A DNA stretch of 33,645 nucleotides from Caldibacillus thermoamylovorans. Its GTDB lineage: Bacteria; Bacillota; Bacilli; Bacillales; Caldibacillaceae. Every line of letters starts with the position of its first letter. The stretch's first letter is position 1. The stretch lies in contig NZ_CCRF01000040.1 in NCBI RefSeq assembly GCF_000751775.1, positions 1 to 33,645 of the forward strand. The letters run 5' to 3'. Positions 17,044-24,978 of the stretch are shown piece by piece. Below the pieces are notes generated by a model, which had not been told where the DNA came from, made no database searches, and worked only from the letters and a program-made list of their open reading frames with translations. The position numbers and the translations under genes are program-made.

Positions 17044-17973
17044 TTATGGCCAGATGACATCGGCTAACTCAGAAAAGTCGATAAACGGGTTGCGGTTGCC
17101 TTGGATCTCATAAATGGCAAGATTGCGGTGTTTTTCGTAAACGGTCACCGGAAAATCCCGATTCCATTTTAACAATACAGGTATATGTATTTTTTTCATA
17201 ATTGATTTCTTTATAGCATCCGGGTAGCGAACGAAAAAATAGAGCATTGCCCGGGCAACCGTCCCTTTGCCGTATTCCGGTTCAAAATATTCCCCGGAAG
17301 CAACTCCGCAATGATTACGAATTGGTTCTGTTTCTGATTCGGGATTATAAAAAGCATGGTCGCCATACGGTAAATTGGAACGTAATGTATTGCAATCCGG
17401 CTGACAAACAAATAAATGGTGAAGATCCCCTTTCATCGGTTCCGCTGCATTGAACCAACTTTGAGGAACAATATGCTCTGTGTTAAATTTTGACTCATAA
17501 TCAATTGATTTCACTCTTTTTAACATTTCATGCTTATTCAAATATAACTGGTTTAATTCCTGAAATTTTTCATACCGCTCATTGACGGTCATAAAATCAT
17601 CTAAAAGAAATGTATCCGGATCATTAATTTTTCCTGAATAAATACTTTTCATTGTCCCATCCGGTTGTAAATCGACCCATGTATATAAATACATATCTTT
17701 ACTCAAAAAATAAGGAATGATATTTTTATGCGTCTTTTTTAAATAGGAATGGAGGGAATAAAATACATTTTTTCCTTTCCCATGAAGGTTCAGCTTTCTA
17801 TAATACTTTTTCATGAACTGAGCATCTTTTTCCTTATCATAGTAGATATTCTCGTTTTCTTTTATTCTTTTAAGATTATTTTTTAACAAGACAATTGCTG
17901 CATTTTTTGCTATGATTCCCGGTTGATCAAACTCGGTCAAATCAAGTTCTATATCCTCACGATGATTTTCCAA
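17044..17973 (-). CDS. EndA/Bsn-like endonuclease I family protein
   Basis: Non-specific DNA/RNA endonuclease family with a beta-beta-alpha metal site. The TTG at 17973 is chosen (309 aa) because AGGGGAAGG stands just before it. The core shows NTEHIVPQSWF, then MKGDLHHLFVCQPDCNTLRS and NLPYGDH, with the catalytic His and the Asn/Asp ligands in usual order. The C-terminus has HRNLAIYEIQGNRNPFIDF, a standard Endonuclease_1 ending. Unlike EndA or Bsn, there is no signal peptide: the N-terminus ENHREDIELDL is hydrophilic. Hence a cytoplasmic or forespore location is likely. It is convergent with fic and belongs to the same non-backbone segment. Confidence 0.85.
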   Translation of the reverse strand: MENHREDIELDLTEFDQPGIIAKNAAIVLLKNNLKRIKENENIYYDKEKDAQFMKKYYRKLNLHGKGKNVFYSLHSYLKKTHKNIIPYFLSKDMYLYTWVDLQPDGTMKSIYSGKINDPDTFLLDDFMTVNERYEKFQELNQLYLNKHEMLKRVKSIDYESKFNTEHIVPQSWFNAAEPMKGDLHHLFVCQPDCNTLRSNLPYGDHAFYNPESETEPIRNHCGVASGEYFEPEYGKGTVARAMLYFFVRYPDAIKKSIMKKIHIPVLLKWNRDFPVTVYEKHRNLAIYEIQGNRNPFIDFSELADVIWP

Positions 17974-18171
17974 AAAAACCCTTCCCCTCAAAACGATAGA
18001 TTTCCTGACCGGTACCTAAAAAGGATCCGTAAATTTTACACAAGATTGGTATAATCCGTATTACGTACAACCCAAAAAACGGTATTTGAATGCAAATTTT
18101 CAGAACAAGAACTTTTTATGCGTTTACCTTTATCTTTATTTTACATAAATAAGTGTTCTTTTCCATTGATT

Positions 18172-18197
18172 AAGCAATTAACACAATTGCTTTTTTC
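18172..18197 (+). terminator. Terminator-like hairpin upstream of cotO
   Basis: AAGCAATT, loop AACAC, AATTGCTT, then T run (18191-18196). No plus-strand gene precedes it closely, so its role is unclear; it may insulate cotO or end an antisense-side transcript. Confidence 0.55.
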
Positions 18198-18242
18198 CGC
18201 ATACAAATAATAAGGCAGAATTTGTGTGAAAGGGGACAAAGC

Positions 18243-18992
18243 ATGAAACAGAGCGCTAAAGGTAAAAAATGGAAACCAACCATGTTTATTCAACAGCCCG
18301 ATTATATGATAGGAAATGTAAATGTTCAAAATGAGTATCGTTTTTTTATCGATTTTTATCATGATCGTGGTGGGGGCGAACATATTATGGATGAAAAAGA
18401 AAGAACTCAAGCAGAAGCGACAGATGAGGAAAAAAAACAGGATGGTCAAATGAGCAATCAAGAAAAAGAAAACAATACAGAAGACTTTATTGAAAAAATA
18501 AGTGGCGAGCTAATACTGGAAGAGGCGGTTAATGAATTAGACCTAATGAATAATAAAGACATGCAAACTGAAGAAGAACATGGAACAGACACACCGGATG
18601 TCGAGGGTAATTTAATTATAGAAGAAAGTGAAGATGATGATACATTTTCAGAAGGTAAGGATTTTTCCTTAGCAGATCTAGAAGTAGTTGAAACAGATCG
18701 GAAGGAAACCGGGGGTACGCATGTAGAAGAAATGAATGAGGCTCGAGATGATACAGAAGAAACGCTGAAAAAGGAAAAATTGGAACGGAGACGAGAGATT
18801 AGACAGCTGGTCAGACGGTTGGCATTTTATCCGAATGTATTGGAGCGGCCGGTTTGTGAAGCGAAAATTAATGGGGATAAAGTATGGATTCAAATTCTTA
18901 GCAAACGGGGAGATCAAGTACGAATCAGGAGAAACAGAAAAATTGAGACCATTCATATTGATGAAATTGAAGAGCTTGAGGTTCAAACATAA
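18243..18992 (+). CDS. cotO: CotO-family spore coat protein
   Basis: Late spore coat morphogenetic protein. 249 aa from the ATG at 18243 (AAAGGGGA upstream). The N-terminus carries the family motif KPTMFIQQPDYMIG. The middle (about residues 45-180) is a long low-complexity acidic region rich in Glu, Asp, Thr and Asn. The C-terminal 65 residues form the compact conserved part (RREIRQLVRRLAFYPNVLERP, then VWIQILSKRGDQVRIRR). A candidate sporulation promoter lies at about 18181-18209 (AC, 17 bases, then CATACAAAT), SigE/SigK-like. In Bacillus subtilis cotO follows fabI directly; here fic and the nuclease lie between. Assignment is by motif, context and architecture. Confidence 0.8.
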   Translation: MKQSAKGKKWKPTMFIQQPDYMIGNVNVQNEYRFFIDFYHDRGGGEHIMDEKERTQAEATDEEKKQDGQMSNQEKENNTEDFIEKISGELILEEAVNELDLMNNKDMQTEEEHGTDTPDVEGNLIIEESEDDDTFSEGKDFSLADLEVVETDRKETGGTHVEEMNEARDDTEETLKKEKLERRREIRQLVRRLAFYPNVLERPVCEAKINGDKVWIQILSKRGDQVRIRRNRKIETIHIDEIEELEVQT

Positions 18993-19015
18993 AAAGAATA
19001 GGAAAGAATACACGC

Positions 19016-19072
19016 AAATGGAGATGCAACCCGGGACCTTGATTAAAGCAGGTTGCAACTCCATTTTTTTAT
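19016..19072 (+). terminator. cotO terminator
   Basis: ATGGAG-A-TGCAACC paired with GGTTGCA-A-CTCCAT (one mismatch), then seven T. Confidence 0.92.
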
Positions 19073-19127
19073 TTATCCGTCATGTACGGTCACTAGAAGC
19101 AAAGGTGGGAGATAGGTGCAAGTAAAC

Positions 19128-19172
19128 TTCCCAATAAAAATAGTAGTACAGACTCATAAGTCTATACTACAT
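19128..19172 (-). terminator. cotZ terminator
   Basis: Minus strand: GTAGTA-T-AGACT, loop TATG, AGTCT-G-TACTAC, then TATTTTTATT. Confidence 0.85.
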
Positions 19173-19183
19173 CTAAAAAATTC

Positions 19184-19708
19184 TTAACCTGTAAAAGGTC
19201 CTGGTGTTACTGCCGGATGACAATTAACGCCACAGAAGCAGTCCAAGTCAACCGTAATGCATATACCGGTGTTTACATATCTGCCAAATGCACCTTGGTC
19301 TAAGAAAAAGAATAGTAAGTTCGCTAACCCAACTTGTGTTTTCTCATCGTTTGTCGTTTGTGTTACAGGAACGGCTTGTAGAAGTTCTAATGTTGCACAA
19401 CAAGTTTCGGGATCGACATCTACAACACGGAAAGCGATTGATTCATATACATTTACATCAGGACCGGTACCGGTTCTTCTGATTCCCCTTCCGACAAAGT
19501 ATTCACATGTACCTTTACAAATCAAAGAGACCGGGATGGTTGTATAGGGACTGGTTGCATTTAATCCGCCGCATAGTTCCTGAAGAGAGGTAGAACATCC
19601 ACTGGTGCAATGACTATTGGCAGGGTCCACTTTTTCTTGGGCTTCTAAAATGTCAAGTAATATATCACAAACACAGTTATGGTCGAATGTATCTGGTTTA
19701 ATGCCCAT
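19184..19708 (-). CDS. cotZ: CotY/CotZ-family spore coat (crust) protein
   Basis: Cysteine-rich spore surface protein that self-assembles in the crust or exosporium basal layer (CotY, CotZ and ExsY are one family). 174 aa with 14 or so cysteines, including CVCDILLDILEAQEKV at the N-terminus, HCTSGCSTSLQELC and a C-terminal DLDCFCGVNCHPAV. The body is beta-rich (IPVSLICKGTCEYFVGRG, AFRVVDVDPETCCATLELL). GGAGG precedes the ATG. Only one family member is here; cotVWX are not in the window. The sequence cannot separate CotY from CotZ; the symbol reflects position next to cotO. Confidence 0.88.
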   Translation of the reverse strand: MGIKPDTFDHNCVCDILLDILEAQEKVDPANSHCTSGCSTSLQELCGGLNATSPYTTIPVSLICKGTCEYFVGRGIRRTGTGPDVNVYESIAFRVVDVDPETCCATLELLQAVPVTQTTNDEKTQVGLANLLFFFLDQGAFGRYVNTGICITVDLDCFCGVNCHPAVTPGPFTG

Positions 19709-19749
19709 TATCTTTCCTCCTTATCAGTATTTCATATTCACTTACAGAC

Positions 19750-19772
19750 TATGTGAGAAGGCTAATAACGGT
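19750..19772 (-). promoter_or_regulatory. Candidate SigK promoter of cotZ
   Basis: Minus strand: AC (19772-19771), 17 bases, CATAGTCTG from 19753. It resembles the SigK form AC-N16-CATANNNTA and lies 42 bases before the cotZ start. Confidence 0.45.
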
Positions 19773-19851
19773 ATCGGTAAAACGCCTATTTTTAGTTTTT
19801 TTAATTATAAAGATGAGATTTCTTTTATATATTGAAGGAGGAGGGATTTTT

Positions 19852-20211
19852 ATGTTTAGTATTGATGGGTGGTCATTTTTTTTAATTGGATTAGCAACTT
19901 TCCGATTAACCCGTTTGATTGTCTTTGATAAAATAACCGAAATGATACGGATGCCTTTTTTTGATGAGGTGGAAGAAGTGAATCCTGCTGGTGACAAAGA
20001 AGTGTATTTAGTACCGAAACAAGGAAAGTTCAAAAGATGGATTGGGGAATTATTAAGTTGCTATTGGTGTACCGGGATATGGGTAAGTCTTTTTTTAGTT
20101 TTCCTGTATTCTTTTTATCCCATTATTGCGGAACCGTTCATTGTTATTTTAGCTGTAGCTGCAATTGGGGCAATAATTGAGACAATAATAAGCGCTTTTC
20201 TGGGCAAATAG
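19852..20211 (+). CDS. yjcA: YjcA-like sporulation membrane protein (DUF1360)
   Basis: 119 aa from the ATG at 19852, preceded by GAAGGAGGAGG; the upstream open frame lacks such a site. The first part is a membrane segment (about 3-22), then the conserved ATFRLTRLIVFDKITEMIRMPF and a short charged loop. Next is LLSCYWCTGIWVSLFLVFLYSF, containing the characteristic CxxC at the start of the second helix, and a third hydrophobic stretch near the C-terminus. This is the DUF1360 layout. In Bacillus subtilis yjcA is sporulation-specific and adjacent to the cot cluster, as here, divergent from cotZ. Confidence 0.85.
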   Translation: MFSIDGWSFFLIGLATFRLTRLIVFDKITEMIRMPFFDEVEEVNPAGDKEVYLVPKQGKFKRWIGELLSCYWCTGIWVSLFLVFLYSFYPIIAEPFIVILAVAAIGAIIETIISAFLGK

Positions 20212-20273
20212 AATGAACAAAGTTTTTAAAAATTTCGTAGACTAATATAAAAAGTTAGAAAAGGGGTTAGGAC

Positions 20274-20387
20274 ATGAGAAGTAGAACAATGAAAAAATCG
20301 ATGGAATTAAAACAACCGAAAACAACAATGAAGAAGAAAAAAGATTGTGGTTGTGGAAAAAGAAGAAAACGGGAAACCGACCAATAA
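20274..20387 (+). CDS. Small basic Lys-rich protein (37 aa)
   Basis: ATG with AAGGGG seven bases before. The peptide is strongly basic (MRSRTMKKSMELKQ, KKKKDCGCGKRRKRE) with a CGC motif near the end, and no membrane segment. It follows yjcA by 62 bases and belongs to the spore gene block. Small basic proteins with terminal CGC or cysteine pairs occur among coat and exosporium components, so a spore role is plausible. I do not recognise the family. Confidence 0.6.
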   Translation: MRSRTMKKSMELKQPKTTMKKKKDCGCGKRRKRETDQ

Positions 20388-20432
20388 TAAAGTGAAACTT
20401 CCATCAGTGGGGGGAGGTGGAATAAAGCAAAC

Positions 20433-20470
20433 AAGGGTGTCTTTGGAATAAAGATTGCCCTTTCTTTATG
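20433..20470 (+). terminator. Possible weak terminator
   Basis: AAGGG...CTTT / AAAG...CCCTT nested hairpin followed by TTCTTTATG, between the 37-aa gene and the next small gene. Without further ORFs, the rest of 20388-20587 holds nothing else I can name. Confidence 0.4.
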
Positions 20471-20587
20471 TTTTATAACAATTCTCGATTGTGCACATAC
20501 ACATTTTCATTGGTTTCCCAAGCAAAAAGGGAGGACGATTCATATAAAAGTATTGAAAAGAACAACAAATGAAAGGAGCAAAAAAAG

Positions 20588-20818
20588 ATGCCTTTGCAAT
20601 TACTATTGTTGCAAATCCAAGCAGCAGGGGTCACGATCAATGAAGTTTTTACATTACCAACCAACGTGCCGGGGGAACCTGATTTAACAGGGGTTCGTGT
20701 TTTAGAGGTCACCGGAGAAACTGTCACATTTGTAAGAGTCGATTCGCTGGGTGGAAATCGAATTATTGTTCCACTTGATAAAATTGTTGCGATCGATTAC
20801 CCGCCTTTTGTTCAATAA
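20588..20818 (+). CDS. Small beta-rich protein of the spore gene block
   Basis: 76 aa, ATG with AAAGGAGC upstream. After a hydrophobic opening (MPLQLLLLQIQAAG), the chain is made of alternating strands: INEVFTLPTNVPGEP, LTGVRVLEVTGETVTFVRV, RIIVPLDKIVAIDYPPFV. The layout (short barrel with a terminal I-PL-KI-AIDY strand) recalls small coat or exosporium proteins such as the YuzF type, but I cannot assign it to a named family. The first residues are not a convincing signal peptide. It is followed by its own terminator and probably expressed in the mother cell. Confidence 0.7.
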   Translation: MPLQLLLLQIQAAGVTINEVFTLPTNVPGEPDLTGVRVLEVTGETVTFVRVDSLGGNRIIVPLDKIVAIDYPPFVQ

Positions 20819-20849
20819 AATACGAAAAAATAGAAAATAGGTAAAGAGA

Positions 20850-20884
20850 CTGTGCTTCCAATTTAATCGGAAGCTCTTTTCTTT
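20850..20884 (+). terminator. Terminator after the 76-aa gene
   Basis: GCTTCC (20854-20859), loop of nine, GGAAGC (20869-20874), then TCTTTTCTTT. Confidence 0.8.
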
Positions 20885-20908
20885 AGGGAAAACGAAAAGA
20901 GGGATTCG

Positions 20909-21844
20909 ATGAGTAAAGATGATCGAAAGATATTATTTGTCACGCGTGACCTTTCTAACCGAATTGAAAAAAGTAGCTACTATTTACTTAAGGAATTAAG
21001 AAAAAAAGCAAATGTCATCACAAGTGATCTGGATGGTAACATTCACGACATTTTAAAAAACATCAACATACGGCCTGATTTTATATTACTTAATGATAGG
21101 AAACCGGATTATTGTCCCCATATAGGCGGATTTACCGATTTGGATATCCCGGTCGGAGCGATTGTTCATGAACTAAAATATAAACCATATCAAAGAAGAC
21201 GATTTTATCAGCGAGAAAACATTCAATATCTCTTTACTCATTATCGAGATGCATTTTTATCCCTTTTTCCGGAATTACATGATCGAATGATTTGGTTTCC
21301 CCATCATGTCCCAATTGATATTTTTAATGATTACCAAATCCCTCGGGACATTGATGTGTTAATGATGGGTGCGATTTATCCGCATTTATATCCCATGCGA
21401 GCAAAGTTTTATGAAATATTGAAAAACGAGCCGAATTTTGTTTACCATCCCCACCCGGGTTATCAGGAAATCCACAATTGGAAAAATATCTATGCAGGTA
21501 AAACATACGCAAGAGAAATAAACCGGGCAAAAATTTTTATTACTTGTGACTCAATCGAGCATTATCCTGTCATGAAATATTTTGAGGTATTGGCTTGCAA
21601 TACATTGTTACTCGCCACACCTTCTCAAGAATTGTCCGACCTTGGTTTTATTGATGGAAAGACGTTTGTGGCCGTGAATGAACATAATGTAAAAGACAAG
21701 ATTACCTATTATTTACAAAATGAAAATGAGCGAAAAAATATTGCCGGGCAAGGTTTTCAAATGGTTCGACGTGCCCATTCAACAGAAAAACGAACAAATG
21801 AGTTACTATCACATATTAATAAAATCATAGATAAAAAAGCATGA
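20909..21844 (+). CDS. CgeB-like glycosyltransferase (GT-B fold)
   Basis: 311 aa. The C-terminal half resembles the Glyco_trans_1_2 (CgeB/SpaE/YkvP) domain: DIDVLMMGAIYPHLYPMRAKF, then ARAKIFITCDS-type INRAKIFITCDSIEHYPVMKYFEVLACNTLL (only quoted in part) and the nucleotide-sugar pocket region GKTFVAVNEHNVKDKI. The N-terminal half is a Rossmann-like acceptor domain (KILFVTRDL, DFILLNDRKPD, GAIVHELKY). There is no membrane segment. In Bacillus subtilis CgeB and YkvP are spore-surface glycosyltransferases. Its place beside cot genes and before sugar-nucleotide genes supports transfer of sugars to the spore coat. The donor is unknown. It lies 212 bases before the next gene, so it may be its own unit. 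Confidence 0.8.
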   Translation: MSKDDRKILFVTRDLSNRIEKSSYYLLKELRKKANVITSDLDGNIHDILKNINIRPDFILLNDRKPDYCPHIGGFTDLDIPVGAIVHELKYKPYQRRRFYQRENIQYLFTHYRDAFLSLFPELHDRMIWFPHHVPIDIFNDYQIPRDIDVLMMGAIYPHLYPMRAKFYEILKNEPNFVYHPHPGYQEIHNWKNIYAGKTYAREINRAKIFITCDSIEHYPVMKYFEVLACNTLLLATPSQELSDLGFIDGKTFVAVNEHNVKDKITYYLQNENERKNIAGQGFQMVRRAHSTEKRTNELLSHINKIIDKKA

Positions 21845-22056
21845 AAGATATCTTATTAGGTTAACATCCAAAGGTTTCTTTTTTATAAAATTTCAATCGA
21901 TTTATGTTATCCAAAATTAAATCTTATGTGGAATGCTTAAGAAAATCTATTTATGAGCTAATTACATGATTATTTAAAAATAGAGAAGTAACCAGTCCGT
22001 TATAAAAGAAAAAGAATAGTATAGTTGTAAAGCACAAAAAATCAGGAAGTGTTCAG

Positions 22057-23148
22057 ATGAAGGTAATAACGATTTTAGGAACAAGACCGGAGATTATCCG
22101 CCTTAGTTTAATCATAAAAAAATTAGATGAATTCTGCGATAAACATATACTCGTCCATACCGGCCAAAATTTCACGAAAAATTTAAGCGACATCTTTTTT
22201 GAAGAACTGGAAATTCGCAAGCCTGATTATCATCTGTTTAATCATAAAAACACTTTGGGAAATCAATTAGCGACGATGTTCAAGGAATTAGAACAAATTA
22301 TTCAGGATGAAAAGCCGGATCAAGCACTTGTGCTGGGCGATACAAACAGTGCTTTAAGTGCTGTTTTATTGGAAAGAATGGGCGTTCCGGTTGTGCATAT
22401 GGAGGCCGGCAACCGTTGTTATGATTTGGCAGTACCGGAAGAGAAGAATCGCCGCGTCATTGATGCAATTGCAACATTCAATTTACCGTATACGCCAAAT
22501 TCCAGAGAAAATCTGTTACGGGAAGGAATTCCTAATAACCGGATTATGATGAGCGGTAACCCGATTTATGAAGTGTTGGTTCATTATCAATCAAAAATCA
22601 ATGAAAGTCATATAAAAACAAAATTACATTTGCAAGAAAAAGATTATTTTCTTGTCACTTGCCACCGGGCGGAAAATGTCGATAACGCCATAAATTTAAC
22701 AGAAATTTTAAACGGTATAAATGCAGTGGCGGAACATTTTGATAAGCGGGTAATTTGCAGCATTCATCCCCGAACAAAGTCAAAACTAAACAATCTTCAA
22801 AATAATAAACTTCATCCATTGGTTGAGTTTCATGAGCCATTCGGATTTTTCGATTTTATCCAACTTCAAAAACATGCCTTATGTGTCATGACCGATAGTG
22901 GAACGGTTCAAGAGGAAAGTTGTATTTTTCATGTACCTGCAGTAACGATTCGGAACAGTACAGAACGACCGGAAACGGTAGCGTGTGGCAGTAATATTGT
23001 TTCCGGAGTCGATGCCACATCTATTCTTCGGGCAGTAAAAGTCATGGTAGCTAGGCAATCTGAATGGGTTTTACCGATAGGCTATGATGATAAATATGTG
23101 TCCGATAAAGTAGTTAAATTTATTTTGGGAGGTAAAGGAGTTGTTTGA
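22057..23148 (+). CDS. wecB: UDP-GlcNAc 2-epimerase, CapG/WbjD-like subgroup
   Basis: Non-hydrolysing 2-epimerase, 363 aa. Signature residues: LGTRPEIIRLSLIIKKL, HTGQNF, LVLGDTNSALSA, TCHRAENVD and MTDSGTVQEES. The segment VHMEAGNRCYDLAVPEEKNRR is of the form found in CapG/WbjD enzymes (L-FucNAc and related pathways) more than in MnaA. It acts in the cytoplasm, interconverting UDP-N-acetylhexosamines at C2. The stop overlaps the next gene's TTG start by eight bases, so translation is coupled. AGGAAG precedes the ATG. It heads the sugar-nucleotide operon; the long leader (21845-22056) shows no clear SigA promoter. Confidence 0.9.
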   Translation: MKVITILGTRPEIIRLSLIIKKLDEFCDKHILVHTGQNFTKNLSDIFFEELEIRKPDYHLFNHKNTLGNQLATMFKELEQIIQDEKPDQALVLGDTNSALSAVLLERMGVPVVHMEAGNRCYDLAVPEEKNRRVIDAIATFNLPYTPNSRENLLREGIPNNRIMMSGNPIYEVLVHYQSKINESHIKTKLHLQEKDYFLVTCHRAENVDNAINLTEILNGINAVAEHFDKRVICSIHPRTKSKLNNLQNNKLHPLVEFHEPFGFFDFIQLQKHALCVMTDSGTVQEESCIFHVPAVTIRNSTERPETVACGSNIVSGVDATSILRAVKVMVARQSEWVLPIGYDDKYVSDKVVKFILGGKGVV

Positions 23149-24127
23149 AGAACAAACCATCTTGATTACCGGAGCAACCGGTTCTTGGGGGCATGAACTG
23201 GTAAAACAATTATTGGAAAAAAGGCCTCGTGAAATTCGCATTTTCTCGAGAAATGAAGCGAGTCAAGTGGCCATGCAAAGGAAATTTCAAGACAATAGAT
23301 TGCATTTCATTATTGGTGATATTCGTGATAAAGAAAGTTTAGTAAACGCAACACAAAATGTGGATTTACTTTATCATCTAGCCGCTTTAAAACATGTACC
23401 CGTTTGTGAAGATCAACCAATTGAAGCATTAAAAACAAATGTCATTGGAACGCAGAATGTAATTGAAGCGTCCATCTTAAACAAGGTAAAAAAGGTCATA
23501 TATATTTCAACGGATAAAGCAGCCAATCCCGCTAACTTCTACGGTTTAACAAAGGCAATTGGTGAACAACTGATCACTCACGCCAACTCACTAACAGACG
23601 ATACAAAATTTGTCACAATTCGCGGCGGAAATGTCCTCGGAACAAGCGGCAGTGTGATTCATGTTTTTAAAGAACAAATTGAAACGACCGGAAAAGTCAG
23701 TATTACGGATAAACGGATGACCCGGTTTTTCTTAACCATTGAAGAGGCTATTCATCTTGTATTCACGGCGACCGAATCGAGTGAGGGCGGCGAAATATTT
23801 GTGATGAAAATGCCGTCTTGCCGAATTCTCGATCTCGCCGAGGTATTAATTGAACAATCCGGGAAAAAGGATGTCGAAATAATTGAATTAGGGATTCGTC
23901 CCGGTGAAAAAGTCAATGAAGTATTATTTTCAGAATATGAAAGTCAAAACACAGTGCTCTTTGACGAACATTACTTTGTGATTTTACCTACAAAAGATTT
24001 TCCAAGATTAATAGAAAAATATCAAAACTGCCAACTTGTCGAAAGGAAGAGCTACAGTTCAAAAGATGATTTAATGACAAAAGAGGAGATTAGAACGTTA
24101 CTGCAAAGAGGAGGGTTCTTAAGTTGA
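23141..24127 (+). CDS. NDP-sugar 4,6-dehydratase (PseB/CapE-like SDR)
   Basis: Polysacc_synt_2 type SDR of 328 aa, TTG start with AAAGGAG directly upstream. The Rossmann motif GATGSWGHEL is at residues 10-19. IGDIRDKESL binds the cofactor and STDKAANPANFYGLTKAIGE carries the Tyr-x3-Lys pair. RGGNVLGTSGSVIHVFKEQ and GIRPGEKVNEVLFSE are hallmarks of UDP-GlcNAc C4,6-dehydratase/C5-epimerases. CapE/WbjB enzymes usually have Met at the Tyr position, whereas this one has Tyr as in PseB, so the stereochemical outcome at C5 cannot be read from the sequence. It overlaps the genes before and after by a few bases. Confidence 0.87.
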   Translation: MFEEQTILITGATGSWGHELVKQLLEKRPREIRIFSRNEASQVAMQRKFQDNRLHFIIGDIRDKESLVNATQNVDLLYHLAALKHVPVCEDQPIEALKTNVIGTQNVIEASILNKVKKVIYISTDKAANPANFYGLTKAIGEQLITHANSLTDDTKFVTIRGGNVLGTSGSVIHVFKEQIETTGKVSITDKRMTRFFLTIEEAIHLVFTATESSEGGEIFVMKMPSCRILDLAEVLIEQSGKKDVEIIELGIRPGEKVNEVLFSEYESQNTVLFDEHYFVILPTKDFPRLIEKYQNCQLVERKSYSSKDDLMTKEEIRTLLQRGGFLS

Positions 24128-24978
24128 AAATTCTCGTATTGGGCGGTGCCGGAATGGCCGGTCATATGATTGTCCAATATTTCCAGACGAAGACCGACTT
24201 TGAAGTGAGATATACAACGAGGACCCGGAAAAACGGAATTTACTTCGATGCGACAGATCCGACAGCAATCGAAGAAATTATCCGCCAATACAAGCCGGAT
24301 GTGATCATTAATGTCATCGGTCTTTTGAATGAACAAGCGGTAAAAAATCAAATGGATGCGATTCTAGTAAATAGTTACCTTCCCCATTTTTTGCAAAAAG
24401 TCCTTGATAAATATGGCGGGAAGTTAATTCATATAAGTACCGATTGTGTTTTTTCGGGGGTCGTTGATAAAAATTCCAATTTTCGAATAAATGGAAGTGG
24501 AAGATATACGGAAAACGATAAACCGGACGGAACATCGGTTTATGCGATGACAAAAGCCTTGGGGGAGATCCGTTCAAATCACCACGTCACGCTTCGTACA
24601 TCGATCATTGGCCCGGAGTTAAAGGATGGAATCGGCTTATTCCATTGGTTTATGAAACAAAAGGGTCGGATAAATGGCTACCGAAAAGTATTTTGGAACG
24701 GCATTACCACATTACAATTAGCCAAGGTAATTGAAACAGTTATTAAAAAAGATGGAGCCGGGCTTTTTCATATAACGGCTCCTGAAATCATTTCGAAATA
24801 CGATTTATTAAAACAGATCCAACAAATTTTTTTAAAAAAAGATGTTACCATTCATCCTTATGACGAAATCGTGTTGGATCGTACGCTAAAAAATACGAGA
24901 ACAGACATCGTTTTTCGGGTTCCGTCTTATGAAAAAATGTTGACGGAATTGTATGAATGGATGGTACGAAATGGTTAA
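24124..24978 (+). CDS. RmlD-like 4-keto-sugar reductase (WbvR type)
   Basis: RmlD substrate-binding family SDR, 284 aa. The TTG start lies in a 4-base overlap with the upstream stop (TTGA). The glycine-rich start LVLGGAGMAGHMI binds NAD(P). INVIGLLNEQAV, STDCVFSGVVD and YAMTKALGE (Tyr-x3-Lys) match 4-reductases that act on UDP-4-keto-6-deoxy sugars. A CapF-type reductase would be longer with a C-terminal cupin, which is absent. Together with the two genes upstream this suggests the WbvB-WbvR-WbvD route to UDP-L-QuiNAc or a close isomer (inference). Confidence 0.82.
   Translation: MKILVLGGAGMAGHMIVQYFQTKTDFEVRYTTRTRKNGIYFDATDPTAIEEIIRQYKPDVIINVIGLLNEQAVKNQMDAILVNSYLPHFLQKVLDKYGGKLIHISTDCVFSGVVDKNSNFRINGSGRYTENDKPDGTSVYAMTKALGEIRSNHHVTLRTSIIGPELKDGIGLFHWFMKQKGRINGYRKVFWNGITTLQLAKVIETVIKKDGAGLFHITAPEIISKYDLLKQIQQIFLKKDVTIHPYDEIVLDRTLKNTRTDIVFRVPSYEKMLTELYEWMVRNG

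Noticed and set aside
16048-17973. Classic two-gene toxin-antitoxin pair (fic with antitoxin)
   Set aside because: The Fic protein carries its own inhibitory helix (class II), no FicA-like antitoxin gene is adjacent, and the nuclease is convergent.
18141-18461. 106-aa minus-strand ORF over the cotO start
   Set aside because: Hydrophobic by AT-richness only; opposite to cotO and its leader.
18678-19064. 128-aa minus-strand ORF opposite cotO
   Set aside because: Overlaps cotO and its terminator; no ribosome binding site or recognisable features.
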